This document shows positions 1 through 5,450 of a stretch of 11,784 nt of DNA, piece by piece (the first letter of the stretch is position 1; every line of letters begins with the position of its first letter). The notes beneath the pieces are model-generated. The model did not search any database, was not told where the DNA came from, and saw only the letters and a list, made by a program, of their open reading frames with translations. The translations under genes were made by a program, and so were the position numbers. This DNA is from Planctomycetaceae bacterium UBA4732 (GTDB taxonomy: Bacteria; Planctomycetota; Planctomycetia; Gemmatales; Gemmataceae), in contig DHJA01000093.1 of assembly GCA_002404095.1 (NCBI GenBank), forward strand, positions 76,751-88,534. Direction: 5' to 3'.

Positions 1-28
1 AGCGAGGGGTTTCGCCTCACCCCTCGCT
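1..28. repeat. Stem-loop repeat at window edge
   Basis: A perfect 10-bp inverted repeat: AGCGAGGGGT (1-10) and its complement ACCCCTCGCT (19-28), around the 8-nt loop TTCGCCTC. There is no T-tract after it, so it does not look like a simple intrinsic terminator. It may extend left beyond the window. GC-rich stem-loops of this kind are common as dispersed intergenic repeats; whether this one is repeated in the genome cannot be seen here. Confidence 0.6.
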
Positions 29-39
29 TGCGCGCGGGG

Positions 40-150
40 CTAGTGCTCTGTCACTCGTCGATTGATGGGTTGGACGGTTTTGTAAACCGTCCGGACGGTT
101 TGCAAAACCGTCCTACGACACCCATCAATCGACGAGTGACAGAGCACTAG
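40..150. repeat. 111-bp near-perfect palindrome (MITE- or REPIN-like)
   Basis: The outer arms, 40-70 and 120-150, are 31 bp long and perfectly complementary, beginning CTAGTGCTCTGTCACTCG. The core at 72-113 is itself a palindrome made of four alternating copies of GGACGGTTT and AAACCGTCC, with one G-T mismatch pair (83/102). The core can therefore fold as one long stem or as two small hairpins (72-92 and 93-113) on top of the outer stem. One unpaired base on the left (71) and six on the right (114-119) separate core from arms. Both ends are CTAG, which could be part of the terminal repeat or a 4-bp target duplication. It carries no gene. It lies 13 bp past the stop codon of the minus-strand oxidoreductase gene, so it could also end that transcript. 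Confidence 0.85.
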
Positions 151-163
151 TATTGATTCTGCG

Positions 164-1591
164 TTAGCGCTTCAGAACCGTGAGCCGAACCGCCTCCTCA
201 CGCGCCTTATAAAACGGGTCGAGCGGATAACACCCCGATACCATGCCGTTGCGCGGCGCCGTGGTGCAGTCGCTGAAGGTGCGGCAGATCTGCTTGCGGC
301 GCAACGGCCGGCCCGATAGCACGTCCGCCGGCATTTCCGGGTAGCTCAACGCCATTCGCCCCAAGCCGATGAAGTCCGCCGCCCGCGTTCGCACCACCGC
401 CTGTCCTATATGCGGAAGCCACTCCTGTAAGTAGGAATATCCCGAACCGATCACCATCAACCCCGGTGCGTGCCGCTTCAGATCGGCCGTGATCGCGATT
501 TGTCGGGCCACGCCGACCAGCGGATCTTCCGGAGGCAGGTAGCCGTCCGATGGGGGAAACAGCGCCGGCCGCTGGATGTGTGGGTTGTAGTAGGGACTGC
601 CGACCGCGATGCAAGCCAACCGAATGTCTAGCGATTCCAACAAGTCCAGGAATGCGCGCGGCTCGGTCAGGTCGGCGCCGACACCGGTGCCGTCGCCGCC
701 GAAGGCGTGCCGATAACCACCGTCAGGCAACGCCTCCGGCTCGCCGCGACCGTCCGGTCCCGCTCGAAACGGAATCCAGTCCACGGCGCTGATGCGGACG
801 CCGACAGCCAACCCCGGCGCCTCAGCGCGGACGCCAGCGGCGACTTCGCGGAGAAATCGTGTGCGATTATCGAAACTGCCGCCGTAGCGGCCGGGACGAT
901 CTACGGCGCTGAGGAACTCATGGCCCAAGTAGCCGTGACAGTGCTTCACGTCGATGAAGTCGAAGCCGGCTCGCTGCGCACGCCGGGCGGCGCGCACAAA
1001 GTCGTCCACTAGGCGCGCGACCTCGCCGTCGGTGAGTGGGGAATGACCCTGGGCGACGTGGAACTTGCGGTCAAGGATGGGATGCCGGTACAGGATGACG
1101 GGTTCAAGGCGCCCGTGTTCGCGCGGCCGCGCGAATCGGCCGGAATGCGTCAATTGCAATCCGACAAGTAGGTCGTCAACGCGGCCGTGACATTGACGGT
1201 GTTCGTCGATCAGCGCTTCGCGCAGGGAGGCAAAGCTCGGAAGCGTTTCTTCAGTCAAAAGCAACTCGTTGGGGCTGGCTCGGCCGTCGGCGCGCACGGC
1301 CACGGCCTCACCGCCCCAGATCAGCTTGGCGCCGCCCGCGCCGAAACGGCGCCAACGACGAAACGTCAACTCGGTCGGCCGACCGTCGGCCGTGCCGTCC
1401 CAGCCCTCCATCGGCAACACGCAGAAACGGTTGCCGATCATCCGTCCGGCCACGGCGAAGGGTTGCGCCAGCGGACCGTTCGGCGCCGGCAATAGGTCGG
1501 CGTCAAACGGCATAGCGATGCCGAGCGCCGCCAGGCGACTAAGGAAGTCTTCCGCGGTCTTCAAACTCGCTATACGGCGGTACTCCGCCAT
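164..1591 (-). CDS. NADH:flavin oxidoreductase / Old Yellow Enzyme family protein
   Basis: A 475-residue FMN-dependent TIM-barrel oxidoreductase, probably cytosolic, reducing activated C=C bonds of an unknown substrate with NAD(P)H. Visible family marks are [14 protein letters not shown] near residues 53-66, QLTHSGR (146-152), the FMN/substrate-region HCHGYL (217-222) and VGVRIS (264-268). The C-terminal tail has three cysteines (436, 442, 454) in ICRTFSDC...SGC. This resembles the 4Fe-4S site of 2,4-dienoyl-CoA reductase-type OYEs, but the spacing differs and one ligand is missing, and the C-terminal flavin/NAD domain of those enzymes is absent. The start at 1591 is preferred over upstream ATGs because AGGAAG lies 5 nt before it. 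It follows the M24 peptidase gene by 54 bp on the same strand, so they are probably co-transcribed. Family is secure; the substrate is unknown. Confidence 0.9.
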   Translation of the reverse strand: MAEYRRIASLKTAEDFLSRLAALGIAMPFDADLLPAPNGPLAQPFAVAGRMIGNRFCVLPMEGWDGTADGRPTELTFRRWRRFGAGGAKLIWGGEAVAVRADGRASPNELLLTEETLPSFASLREALIDEHRQCHGRVDDLLVGLQLTHSGRFARPREHGRLEPVILYRHPILDRKFHVAQGHSPLTDGEVARLVDDFVRAARRAQRAGFDFIDVKHCHGYLGHEFLSAVDRPGRYGGSFDNRTRFLREVAAGVRAEAPGLAVGVRISAVDWIPFRAGPDGRGEPEALPDGGYRHAFGGDGTGVGADLTEPRAFLDLLESLDIRLACIAVGSPYYNPHIQRPALFPPSDGYLPPEDPLVGVARQIAITADLKRHAPGLMVIGSGYSYLQEWLPHIGQAVVRTRAADFIGLGRMALSYPEMPADVLSGRPLRRKQICRTFSDCTTAPRNGMVSGCYPLDPFYKAREEAVRLTVLKR

Positions 1592-1645
1592 CACATCTTC
1601 CTCATACTTCACGCGTTGCCATCCAAGCCCGCTTACCAATCTTCA

Positions 1646-2839
1646 CTACCACTCCTTCAAAATCGCCGCAACTTCCGTCTGCGGATCGCCGCCCGTGACG
1701 TGGACCTTGCGAACCCCGTCTAAGAAGACGTTCACTTCGCTGCGGACGCCGAACTCCGGCAGGTAGATCCCCGGCTCGATGGAAAAGCACGTCCGCGGCA
1801 ACACGCGCCTTTCCTCATGCGTCTCCAAGTCGTCCATGTTCGCGCCGTTGCCGTGGGTTTCCTGGCCGATGGAGTGGCCGGTCCGATGGCAAAACGCTTC
1901 GCCATAGCCGGCCCGCTCGATCACCTCACGCGCCGCCCGGTCTACCTGCCAGCCCTGTAAAAGCTCTCCTTTGTCGTAAGCTGTGCGCACGCGGAGGATC
2001 GCCGCGTCGCGCGCCCGCGCCACAATCTGGAAAATCTCCTCGTAGCGCGCCGGTACTTCCTTGCCGATGAAGGCCACGCGCGTCAGGTCGCTAAACACGG
2101 CTCGCGGCTTGTCGAGTTTCGCCCATAGGTCGATGAGGACAAAATCACCCTCTTTCATCGCCGTATCGTTGGGGCCGGCGGCGGGAGCATAGTGCGGATC
2201 GCCGCTGTGGGGGCCGACGCCGACGATGGGCGGGTGGTCTGTGACGAGGCTGTGTTCTGCAAAGTGGTCGAGAATGCGCTGCTGCACCTCTGTTTCGCGC
2301 ACTCCACCATCGCGGCGGACGCGCTCGGCGATGAAGGCGAAGGCCGCATCGTAGGCGGATCGTGTATGCTTGGCCGCCTCCAAGTGCATGGCCCATTGCT
2401 CCTCGTCCCAGCACGCCTCGAACAGCTGCACCAGATCGCCCGACGAAACGACTTCGACGCCGTTGGAGCGCACCAGCTCGACGGTGCCGGCGTCCACGCG
2501 CGAGACGTAAGGATTGGCGTTGCGCGGCACATATTCCATCGCCACGCGACGGGCGCCGGCCGTGAGCGCCGCGACGCCGGCTTCCAGTTCCTGCCATCGC
2601 AAGTACGACCGCGCCGCGCCCGGCAGGTGGTCCAGGGCATGCGGCTCGATGCGATGCAGCAACTTCCGCGGTTCGCCTTGCGCCGGGATGAAGTAGAACC
2701 AGCGCCGCGTCAGAATGGCGTCGGCCGGCACGGCGAGTACGCGACGAGCCAAGACGTTGAGGCCGCGGAAGTCGTAGAGCAACCAGCCGTCAAGGCCGAG
2801 GTCGCGGACGGCGGTCTGCACGGCGGCAAGGTCGAACAT
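1646..2839 (-). CDS. M24 family metallopeptidase (Xaa-Pro aminopeptidase-like)
   Basis: A 397-residue 'pita-bread' fold metallopeptidase, likely cytosolic, expected to remove N-terminal residues before proline or to cleave Xaa-Pro dipeptides. Residues about 1-165 form a creatinase-type N-terminal domain and about 170-397 the catalytic domain. All five metal ligands can be placed: Asp237 (LIDLWAK), Asp251 (FSDLTR), His322 (RTGHSIG), Glu355 (SIEPGIY) and Glu368 (RSEVNVF). His216 in SGDPHY is a likely substrate-site histidine. The start at 2839 is chosen because AAAGGA sits 7 nt upstream; the extension back to 2944 runs through low-quality sequence and the intergenic hairpin. No signal peptide is seen. 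It is the first gene of the pair with the flavin oxidoreductase. Aminopeptidase and dipeptidase activity cannot be told apart from the sequence. Confidence 0.92.
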   Translation of the reverse strand: MFDLAAVQTAVRDLGLDGWLLYDFRGLNVLARRVLAVPADAILTRRWFYFIPAQGEPRKLLHRIEPHALDHLPGAARSYLRWQELEAGVAALTAGARRVAMEYVPRNANPYVSRVDAGTVELVRSNGVEVVSSGDLVQLFEACWDEEQWAMHLEAAKHTRSAYDAAFAFIAERVRRDGGVRETEVQQRILDHFAEHSLVTDHPPIVGVGPHSGDPHYAPAAGPNDTAMKEGDFVLIDLWAKLDKPRAVFSDLTRVAFIGKEVPARYEEIFQIVARARDAAILRVRTAYDKGELLQGWQVDRAAREVIERAGYGEAFCHRTGHSIGQETHGNGANMDDLETHEERRVLPRTCFSIEPGIYLPEFGVRSEVNVFLDGVRKVHVTGGDPQTEVAAILKEW

Positions 2840-3078
2840 TGTCAGTCCTTTCGTTTCGGCGCGAGGATGCCTATCCGCCCAGTGTAAACAAAACCGCGGC
2901 CGGCGAAAGGGGGCGGCGTCGCTGATCAGTTCCCTCCCCCGCAAGGGGGGAGGGAGTAAGAGGCCGCCTTGATGCCTAAATCGGGAGGGGCGGTGGTTTC
3001 CAGCGGGTGTCCGATTCAGTCGCGCCCCATAAACTGATCAGTGTCCCATTTGTTGGCTTAACGAGGTGAGGCGTTCTC
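2840..3078. other. Divergent intergenic region between M24 gene and PFK gene
   Basis: This 239-bp spacer must hold promoters for both divergent genes. Seen in it: a GC hairpin (2931-2955); two palindromes, CTGATCAGT at 2922-2930 and ACTGATCAGT at 3033-3042; and a direct repeat GTGTCC(G/C)ATT at 3007-3016 and 3041-3050. I could not identify a convincing -35/-10 pair on either strand. The palindromes could be operator sites, but nothing shows which protein would bind them. Confidence 0.4.
2931..2955. repeat. Strong GC hairpin (10-bp stem)
   Basis: TCCCTCCCCC (2931-2940) pairs perfectly with GGGGGAGGGA (2946-2955) around the loop GCAAG. No T-run follows on either strand, and it sits upstream of both neighbouring genes, so it is not an obvious terminator. 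It may be a dispersed stem-loop repeat or a 5'-leader structure of the PFK transcript. Confidence 0.6.
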
Positions 3079-4377
3079 ATGGCCCTCGCACCTATTCCCG
3101 GCAGGCTGGCCCTGCTCGTCGGCGGCGGCCCCGCGCCGGGGCTTAACGGCGTTATCAGTTCCGTAACCATCGAGGCCGTTGAACAGGGGATTGAGGTCAT
3201 CGGCTTTCAAGACGGCTTCAAGTGGCTCGTCAAGGGCGACGCCACGCACCTCCGCAAGCTCACCATTGAGGAGGTAAAGGGCATCTACCCGCGCGGCGGA
3301 TCGGTGCTGGGCACCTCGCGCACCAACCCGGCCAAATCCGACGAACATATGCGAAACGTCCTGGAGACGCTGCGCAAACTAAACGTGACCATGCTCGTTA
3401 CCATCGGCGGCGACGACACGGCGTACTCGGCCAGCCAGGTCTACCAGCGGGCCAGCGGCGCCGTCCGCGTGGCCCACGTCCCTAAGACTATTGACAACGA
3501 CTTGCCACTGCCTGGATCGGCCCCGACTTTCGGCTACGAAACGGCCCGCCATCTTGGCGTCGGCATCGTGCGAAACTTAGCCGAGGACGCGCGCACGACC
3601 TCGCGCTGGTATCTCATTGTTAGCATGGGCCGGGCGGCCGGCCATCTGGCGCTGGGAATCGGCAAGGCCGCCGCCGCCACGCTCACCATCATCCCGGAGG
3701 AGTTCCGCGGCCGGCCAGTCAGCATCGACGAGGTGTGCGACATCCTTGTCGGTTCCATCGTCAAGCGGCGCAGCGCCAATTTAAATTACGGCGTCGCGGT
3801 CCTGGCGGAAGGATTGATTGAGGCCATCGGCGAAAAAGGGCTGGTGACGATGCTCAATGACCAGCAGCTGGGGCGCTACGGCAACATTAGCCGCGACGAC
3901 CACGGCCATCTGCGGCTGGGCGACATCGACTTCGGCCGCATGATGAAAGACGCGCTCAACCAGAAACTGCGGGCGCTTGGCCTGGAAGTTACGGTCATCG
4001 ACAAGGAACTCGGCTACGAACTTCGCTGCGCCGATCCGATTCCGTTTGACGCGGAGTACACGCGCGACCTGGGTTATGGGGCGGTGCAGTTCCTTTTCTC
4101 CGAGGAGTCGGCGAAATACGGCGCCATCATCAGCCTGGAGGGCGGCCACTTGAAGCCGCTGCCTTTCGAGACGATGATTAACCCGGAAACGCGCCGTATG
4201 AGGACGCGCAAGGTGGATGTGGACGGCGAGAGTTACCGCTGCGCTCGGGCGTACATGATCCGTCTGGAGAAGCGCGATGTTGAAGATCCGGCGCGGTTGA
4301 GCCGCATCGCGGAGGCGGCTAACATGGCGCCGGAGCAGTTCCGCCAGCGCTTCGAGGCCGTGGCGACCGATGGATAA
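3079..4377 (+). CDS. pfp: Phosphofructokinase, probably pyrophosphate-dependent
   Basis: A 432-residue PfkA-superfamily enzyme that phosphorylates fructose 6-phosphate to fructose 1,6-bisphosphate in cytosolic glycolysis. The family motifs are GGGPAPGLN (15-23), TIGGDDT (108-114), PKTIDND (135-141, with catalytic Asp139) and MGR (183-185). ATP-dependent enzymes have GGDGS and PGTIDND; here the two diagnostic glycines are Asp113 and Lys136. In this family those residues block ATP phosphate binding and mark PPi-dependent, reversible enzymes, and the GGPAPG(I/L)N loop fits that too. At 432 residues it is longer than the roughly 320-residue E. coli type. The ATG at 3079 has a GAGG/AGGTG ribosome site 8-13 nt upstream. 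It stands alone on its strand. The stop TAA (4375-4377) runs into an A-tract that is the T-tract of a convergent terminator. PPi dependence is inferred from residues, not proven. Confidence 0.93.
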   Translation: MALAPIPGRLALLVGGGPAPGLNGVISSVTIEAVEQGIEVIGFQDGFKWLVKGDATHLRKLTIEEVKGIYPRGGSVLGTSRTNPAKSDEHMRNVLETLRKLNVTMLVTIGGDDTAYSASQVYQRASGAVRVAHVPKTIDNDLPLPGSAPTFGYETARHLGVGIVRNLAEDARTTSRWYLIVSMGRAAGHLALGIGKAAAATLTIIPEEFRGRPVSIDEVCDILVGSIVKRRSANLNYGVAVLAEGLIEAIGEKGLVTMLNDQQLGRYGNISRDDHGHLRLGDIDFGRMMKDALNQKLRALGLEVTVIDKELGYELRCADPIPFDAEYTRDLGYGAVQFLFSEESAKYGAIISLEGGHLKPLPFETMINPETRRMRTRKVDVDGESYRCARAYMIRLEKRDVEDPARLSRIAEAANMAPEQFRQRFEAVATDG

Positions 4378-4422
4378 AAAAACAGAGGCCCGCCCGTGTT
4401 GGAACACGAACGGGAACCTCTG
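4376..4422 (-). terminator. Intrinsic terminator of a minus-strand transcript
   Basis: Read on the minus strand, CAGAGG (from 4422) ... CCTCTG (to 4383) closes a bulged stem that also pairs CCCG with CGGG and CGTGTT with AACACG. Seven T follow at once (A7 at 4376-4382 on the plus strand). On the plus strand the same hairpin is followed by TCTCGG with no T-tract, so it is a poorer terminator for the PFK gene, though it may work in both directions. It most simply ends the transcript of the small membrane protein gene at 4634-4813. Confidence 0.65.
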
Positions 4423-4633
4423 TCTCGGTGGAGGATGCCGCTCCCTTAAGGGGGAGTTGCGCCCGACGGCGTACCGAGTCGCTCGCCGGAGGATGAAATA
4501 ACTAGTGGGAAACCAGGGGGAGGCGGACGGAGGAAAGAGAATCGGGGAGGGGAGGACTGCTTCTCTTTCCGCGACGCGCGTGCGTCTTTCACTGCGACAA
4601 CCATAGGTCGTCAATCGCCGGCGGTCAACCGCG
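4423..4633 (-). other. Structured C-rich region, 3' UTR or candidate small RNA
   Basis: No gene is convincing on either strand here, yet the minus strand is bounded by the small-protein stop codon on one side and an intrinsic terminator on the other. Read on the minus strand it contains a 10-bp perfect stem (GGAAAGAGAA with TTCTCTTTCC, plus-strand positions 4561-4570 and 4532-4541) around a 19-nt loop with CCTCCCCTCCCC. A shorter hairpin (4441-4456) and a 7-bp stem at 4596-4612 are also present. A possible promoter, TTGACC (4623-4628) and TATGGT (4600-4605) with a 17-bp spacer, would give an RNA of roughly 215 nt. The C-rich loop is complementary to Shine-Dalgarno-type sequence. It could be just a long 3' UTR; the independent RNA is an inference. 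Confidence 0.35.
4532..4570 (-). repeat. Hairpin with C-rich loop
   Basis: A perfect 10-bp inverted repeat, GGAAAGAGAA at 4532-4541 and TTCTCTTTCC at 4561-4570. On the minus strand its 19-nt loop carries CCTCCCCTCCCC; on the plus strand the loop is G-rich. It is part of the region between the small membrane protein gene and the terminator. Confidence 0.7.
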
Positions 4634-4813
4634 TCAATTGACGGAAAATCGCCGATGGTGCGAGTCCATCCGATCGGCGATGACCCACAACAAATAAGCC
4701 ACCCGTTCGTGCAGCAGGCGCTGCCGGGCGGCGCGGGCCTGGTCGTACGCCCGCCAAGTGTAGTAAACGAGCGCCACCGCGAGCGCGGCTACGTTACAGC
4801 AGAGCAGTTCCAT
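4634..4813 (-). CDS. Small single-pass membrane protein, 59 residues
   Basis: An ATG at 4813-4811 opens a 59-codon frame ending in TGA (4636-4634). The predicted protein starts MELLCCNVAALAVALVYYTW, a hydrophobic stretch long enough for one membrane span. It continues with a basic, helix-forming tail (RAYDQARAARQR...) and then HERVAYLLWVIADRMD. Codon third positions are strongly G/C, as in the neighbouring real genes, and the protein is more natural than its antisense readings. No clear Shine-Dalgarno site precedes the ATG. The gene is divergent from the gene at 4921 with about 107 bp between the starts, and an intrinsic terminator lies downstream on its strand. A 9-bp inverted repeat (4648-4656 and 4673-4681) falls inside its 3' end. 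No function is known to me; a role as a small membrane-anchored helical protein is as far as the sequence goes. Confidence 0.7.
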   Translation of the reverse strand: MELLCCNVAALAVALVYYTWRAYDQARAARQRLLHERVAYLLWVIADRMDSHHRRFSVN

Positions 4814-4920
4814 TTGTGTTCAGCCTGTGGAGAATAGACCTCATTACAGTTCCGGTGCTGAAAAGTAGCTTACGGCGATTGCTGAAGCAAATCCCTTCGG
4901 TCCCGAATCCGGTGGGCGGC

Positions 4921-5391
4921 ATGTTGGAACACGCGACGTTACTGCTGCGGCCGCTCGATTCCTCATCGGTGCGGGCGGTCGTCGAGCCGACCGCCGACGC
5001 GCCGCTCGGCTTCGTCCGGCCGCGTCGCCTTGGTTTGTTGGAGAGATGGTTTGGCGGTTCAGTGCTGGAAGTCCGCGAACACGAGGACGCATCTCTCCTT
5101 TGTACGATCCGCAATAGCTGGCTTCGGCCGCACCATCGGCTGGTTTACGACGCCGACGACCATTGCGTCGGCGCGGTGCGCGGCCGCCGATTGGAAGACC
5201 GTAACGGCCGCGTTCTGGCGGTGCGACGACTAAACGCGGAGCTGAAGTGCGACGTATTCCGCGACCTGGAAGGGCGGTCCTTGGCAACGCTGCGATCCGA
5301 GGCGGAAGGTGTTGTCATCGCTTTTACGGAGGCGGCGGCCGAAGACCCCTTTACTCGGATGTTGGTGCTGGCGGCGGCCTTGCACGTATGA
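4921..5391 (+). CDS. Small protein with probable Tubby/LURP-one/scramblase-like fold
   Basis: A 156-residue protein without signal peptide. From residue 48 it shows the strand pattern typical of the Tubby-C-like (LURP-one/phospholipid scramblase) beta-barrel: LEVREHEDASLLCTIR, then RLVYDADDHCVGAVRG, then LEDRNGRVLAVRR, DLEGRSLATL, and a final helix DPFTRMLVLAAALHV. In that family the barrel wraps the C-terminal hydrophobic helix; bacterial roles are unknown, with lipid or membrane binding suspected. I chose ATG 4921, with GGTGGG upstream. An in-frame GTG at 4816 would add 35 residues, but those codons include AGA, ATA, TTA and AGT, and that start would nearly touch the divergent small gene at 4813, leaving no promoter space. 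The ORF itself is solid; the fold is inferred by eye. Confidence 0.8.
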   Translation: MLEHATLLLRPLDSSSVRAVVEPTADAPLGFVRPRRLGLLERWFGGSVLEVREHEDASLLCTIRNSWLRPHHRLVYDADDHCVGAVRGRRLEDRNGRVLAVRRLNAELKCDVFRDLEGRSLATLRSEAEGVVIAFTEAAAEDPFTRMLVLAAALHV

Positions 5392-5450
5392 AGAAACGCG
5401 CTCCCCTTCGGGTCGCGGCTAAACGAATCTTCGCCCTCGGAGCCGACTCC

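Noticed and set aside
2192..2887. 231-codon open frame on the plus strand
   Set aside because: Antisense to the M24 peptidase with all five metal ligands on the other strand.
2976..3200. 74-codon minus-strand frame across the PFK start
   Set aside because: Half of it is antisense to PFK and the rest is spacer; no ribosome site or motif.
4546..4575. Similarity of GGAAAGAGAAGCAG (minus strand) to the SRP RNA core
   Set aside because: The conserved GGTCAGG partner side of the SRP RNA loop is absent and the surrounding pairing is different.
3781..4614. 277-codon open frame on the minus strand
   Set aside because: Most of it lies antisense inside the PFK coding region, its protein shows no domain pattern, and its 5' part runs through the terminator and C-rich hairpins. 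High GC produces such antisense frames.
4600..4628. TTGACC/TATGGT as a firm promoter feature
   Set aside because: It is kept only as a possibility in the small RNA finding. The -10 match is partial and the site falls in a hairpin just after the small gene's stop, so readthrough from that gene explains the terminator without it.
4655..4837. 60-codon open frame on the plus strand
   Set aside because: It mirrors the small membrane protein gene. The minus-strand reading gives a coherent transmembrane helix and tail, the plus reading does not.
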